The notes below the pieces were generated by a model. It made no database searches. It worked only from the letters and a program-made list of their open reading frames with translations, and had not been told where the DNA came from. A DNA stretch of 8,294 nucleotides from Lachnospiraceae bacterium (lineage in GTDB: Bacteria; Bacillota_A; Clostridia; Lachnospirales; Lachnospiraceae): assembly GCA_017523185.1 (NCBI GenBank), contig JAFWXB010000181.1, forward strand, positions 1 through 8,294. The letters run 5' to 3'. The position numbers and the translations under genes are program-made. Positions 6,195 through 8,294 of the stretch are shown here, piece after piece; position 1 is the first letter of the stretch, and every line of letters starts with the position of its first letter.

Positions 6195-7712
6195 ATGAGT
6201 GAACCAACATTTCAAATCATAGAACCAATTATTAATTATAGTAAGATAGTTAGTTATGGTATTTTGGTGGCTTGGTTTTTAGGAACAACGTATTGCAAAA
6301 AAGAAAATCAAAAAATAGGAAGTATACTTGTATTAATTTCGTATTTTTTATTTTATGGAATAAAAATAATTGCAACATGGGAGATTTCTGGTTGGATAAG
6401 TTGCGTAGTATTATTTTTTGCTTTACTTATCGGATTGTGGGAAAAAGAAAAACATAGATTTGAATATTTATTATTTTTAGTAATTACATGGTATTGTATA
6501 CAAAATATTTCTATTTTAATAGAAAATTGTTTTTTTACAATAGTTTCAGATAGTATTATAAAACATTTTCAAAATTTAGAGTATTTTTATCTGCAATTAA
6601 CGATAATGTATTTTCTTGGTGTTCTATTTGGTATTTTGTTAGCTTTTTGCATGATATATTTATTAAAAAAGCAAATAACATCATATATTCAACAAATGCG
6701 TGGAAAAGAAGCAATCTATTTATTATTAACGCCTACTGGAGGAGTATTATTTGGAAATATTATTATTCATGTTTTAATGGTAGTAAAAGGCGAAGCATAT
6801 TTTAGTTTATATGAAGAATTTCCACAATTTCTTGGAATTGTGCCTATGATAAATCTTATTTTTTACTTGGAAATTTTAATTTCATTATCGGTATATAATT
6901 ATATGATGCGATTGCAAGAAGAACAAAAGCAAAATTTTGTAGAGGAACAAAAAATACTTGCATTAAAAAATAGAATAGAAGAAGTAGAGCAATTTTATGA
7001 AAATGCGAGATATATGAAGCACGATATGAGAAATCATATTACAGCTATACAAGGATTGATTATAAAAGAAAATTATACAGAAGTACAAGCATATCTGAAC
7101 CAAATGCAAAGTAGTATAGAGGAATTGGAATTTAGTGTAAAAACAGGAAATGCAGTTACAGATGTCATTTTAAATGATTTTCGAAAAAAAGCAAAAAAAC
7201 AAGGTATTTTATTTCAAGTCGAATTTGTATTTGAAGATAGTATAAAAATAGAAGCATTTCATATGGGAATTAATCTAAGCAATTTATTAGAAAATGCATT
7301 AGAAGCGTGTATAAGGCAACAAAGTAATGAAGAAAAGGAAAAAAATACAGAAGATAATGGAAACATATATAGAGGATATGATAAGCAGATAAAAAATAAC
7401 AGCACAATATATGAAACAGAGATTCTTAAACAGAATATAGAAATGGATAATAAGGATAAGAAACAAAAAATACAAGTGATAGGAAAGAAAAAACGAAAAT
7501 TTTATTTATTAGAAGTAAAAAATACATTTCAAGGGGATATTGTGTGGAATAAAAAAACGGGACTTCCCGTTTCTACAAAAACAGAAGAAAAATCATGTCA
7601 TGGTATGGGGCTAGAAAGTGTATCAAAAGTCGCAGAAAAGTATTTTGGAAGTATGGATATTAAAATAGAGAATCAAATGTTTTGTGTTACGATTTTACTA
7701 CAAGAAAAGTAG
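6195..7712 (+). CDS. Membrane sensor histidine kinase, AgrC-like GHKL type
   Basis: This 505-residue sensor is predicted to phosphorylate the LytTR regulator encoded just upstream. The N-terminal part (about 13-236) holds six or seven membrane segments and no large extracellular domain, as in AgrC-type peptide sensors. A coiled-coil linker (about 237-270) leads to the phospho-acceptor His276 in MKHDMRNHI. The GHKL ATPase follows: N-box NLLENALEA with Asn367, VKNTF (441-445), and HGMGLESV (469-476). The ATPase carries an unusual low-complexity insertion, rich in Glu, Lys and Asn, at about 376-424, between the N-box helix and the strand leading to VKN; this spacing is roughly 40 residues longer than I expect for the family. 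The start has only a weak AGAAAGTGAT site. No AgrB or AgrD is encoded in the window, so the signal is unknown. No terminator is visible before the next gene. Confidence 0.93.
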   Translation: MSEPTFQIIEPIINYSKIVSYGILVAWFLGTTYCKKENQKIGSILVLISYFLFYGIKIIATWEISGWISCVVLFFALLIGLWEKEKHRFEYLLFLVITWYCIQNISILIENCFFTIVSDSIIKHFQNLEYFYLQLTIMYFLGVLFGILLAFCMIYLLKKQITSYIQQMRGKEAIYLLLTPTGGVLFGNIIIHVLMVVKGEAYFSLYEEFPQFLGIVPMINLIFYLEILISLSVYNYMMRLQEEQKQNFVEEQKILALKNRIEEVEQFYENARYMKHDMRNHITAIQGLIIKENYTEVQAYLNQMQSSIEELEFSVKTGNAVTDVILNDFRKKAKKQGILFQVEFVFEDSIKIEAFHMGINLSNLLENALEACIRQQSNEEKEKNTEDNGNIYRGYDKQIKNNSTIYETEILKQNIEMDNKDKKQKIQVIGKKKRKFYLLEVKNTFQGDIVWNKKTGLPVSTKTEEKSCHGMGLESVSKVAEKYFGSMDIKIENQMFCVTILLQEK

Positions 7713-7770
7713 AAAAAATTGCATTATTTAGAGCATATTATAAAAAATAAAAAGGAAAAGAGGAAAAATT

Positions 7771-8294
7771 ATGAGAATTACAAATCAAATGATAAATGAA
7801 TCAGCAAGAAAAGCAGGATTGCCAATTCATTATAATTCACTTTTGAATCATATCAATAAAAATTCGGGAAATTCGCTTTTGGACAGTTTAACAAAGACAA
7901 ATAGCAGTACAAATTTATCAGATGTTACAAATGGAATAAATGTGAATAGCACAAACATAATCAAAAGAAATCAATATCAGAAATTGGGACAAGTAGCAGA
8001 TAAATTGATGCAAAATGCAGAAGATTTTGTTGGAAATGGTACAAGTTCAATATTTGCAGAAGCCGAGAATAGTGGAAATTATGAAAAAGTATATCAAAAT
8101 ACAGAAAAACTGACAGAGAATTATAATGCTGTTATAAAAGCTTTAAAATCAGCTTCAACACCATTAAATGATTATTATAAGCAAATGTTACAGGAAGTTA
8201 TTACAGATGAAAAAGATACATTAAATACAATAGGAATTACTTTATCAAAAGACGGAACAATGCATTTGGATAAAGAAACATTAAAAACGGCAGA
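7771..8294 (+). CDS. Uncharacterised protein with a FliD-like segment (3' end missing)
   Basis: The reading frame opens at ATG 7771 behind an AAAAGAGGA site (7757-7765) and runs without a stop to the window end, giving 174 residues. There is no signal peptide or membrane segment. The N-terminus MRITNQM resembles that of secreted flagellar axial proteins such as FlgL. Residues 28-65 are rich in Asn, Ser and Thr. Residues 115-174 (TENYNAVIKAL...LNTIGITLSKDGTMHLDKETL) follow the pattern of the FliD C-terminal region (YNxLIxxLK... LxxIGITxxxDGTLSIDxxKL), which also occurs in short uncharacterised clostridial proteins. I infer a flagellar-cap-like or related exported protein, but no flagellar gene is visible nearby. 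It lies 58 bp after the kinase with no terminator between, so it may be in the same operon or a target of the regulator. The existence of the gene is clear; its function is tentative. Confidence 0.75.
   Translation, partial: MRITNQMINESARKAGLPIHYNSLLNHINKNSGNSLLDSLTKTNSSTNLSDVTNGINVNSTNIIKRNQYQKLGQVADKLMQNAEDFVGNGTSSIFAEAENSGNYEKVYQNTEKLTENYNAVIKALKSASTPLNDYYKQMLQEVITDEKDTLNTIGITLSKDGTMHLDKETLKTA

Noticed and set aside
7719..7744. Possible promoter TTGCAT ... TATAAA before the FliD-like gene
   Set aside because: Spacing between the hexamers is only 14 nt and the region is A/T-rich enough for such matches by chance; not strong enough to list as a promoter.
1..8294. CRISPR arrays, tRNA or rRNA genes and insertion sequences
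   Set aside because: No regularly spaced repeats, cloverleaf-like segments or transposase motifs were seen; nearly all of the window is covered by the seven coding regions listed.

Overview
The window is AT-rich (roughly 30% G+C by eye). Its genes have Shine-Dalgarno sites, GHKL/LytTR two-component proteins of the type common in Clostridia, and complex I-like antiporter subunits. Together these point to a low-GC Gram-positive anaerobe, most likely a clostridial (Lachnospiraceae-like) bacterium. The taxon is an inference from style; there is no rRNA or other marker gene here.

Layout. (1) 1-3308, plus strand: two consecutive proton-conducting membrane subunits of the NuoL/NuoM/MrpA/MrpD superfamily, the first cut off at its 5' end by the window edge. 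No other Mrp, Nuo or hydrogenase subunit is visible, so the complex they belong to cannot be named. (2) 3330-5160: a restriction-modification pair in tail-to-tail orientation. The methyltransferase at 4183-5160 (minus) matches my memory of M.HhaI almost motif for motif, including catalytic Cys81 at the same residue number and a nearly unchanged target-recognition region. The endonuclease at 3330-4121 (plus) matches R.HhaI, including an EAK active-site segment followed by QCGQFVL. The predicted target is therefore GCGC. A perfect 16-bp inverted repeat at 4131-4177 lies between the genes and should end transcription from both sides. (3) 5161-5433: a divergent intergenic region with a likely methyltransferase promoter, a 16-bp hairpin in its leader, a 21-bp-spaced direct repeat that looks like a LytTR operator, and an extended -10 promoter facing right. 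(4) 5434-7712, plus strand: an Agr-type two-component system, with a LytTR response regulator followed by a membrane GHKL histidine kinase. (5) 7771 to the window end: the first 174 codons of a protein with a FliD-like segment. It is absent from simple ORF lists because it has no stop in the window.

How the parts work together. The endonuclease gene sits 21 bp behind the antiporter operon with a strong Shine-Dalgarno site and no visible promoter, so it probably rides on antiporter transcription, whereas the methyltransferase has its own promoter. The regulator and kinase form one operon that may continue into the FliD-like gene. I do not see a clearly undescribed system. The most informative points are the HhaI-type module in this host, its wiring to the antiporter operon, the hairpin in the methyltransferase leader, and the candidate LytTR operator.
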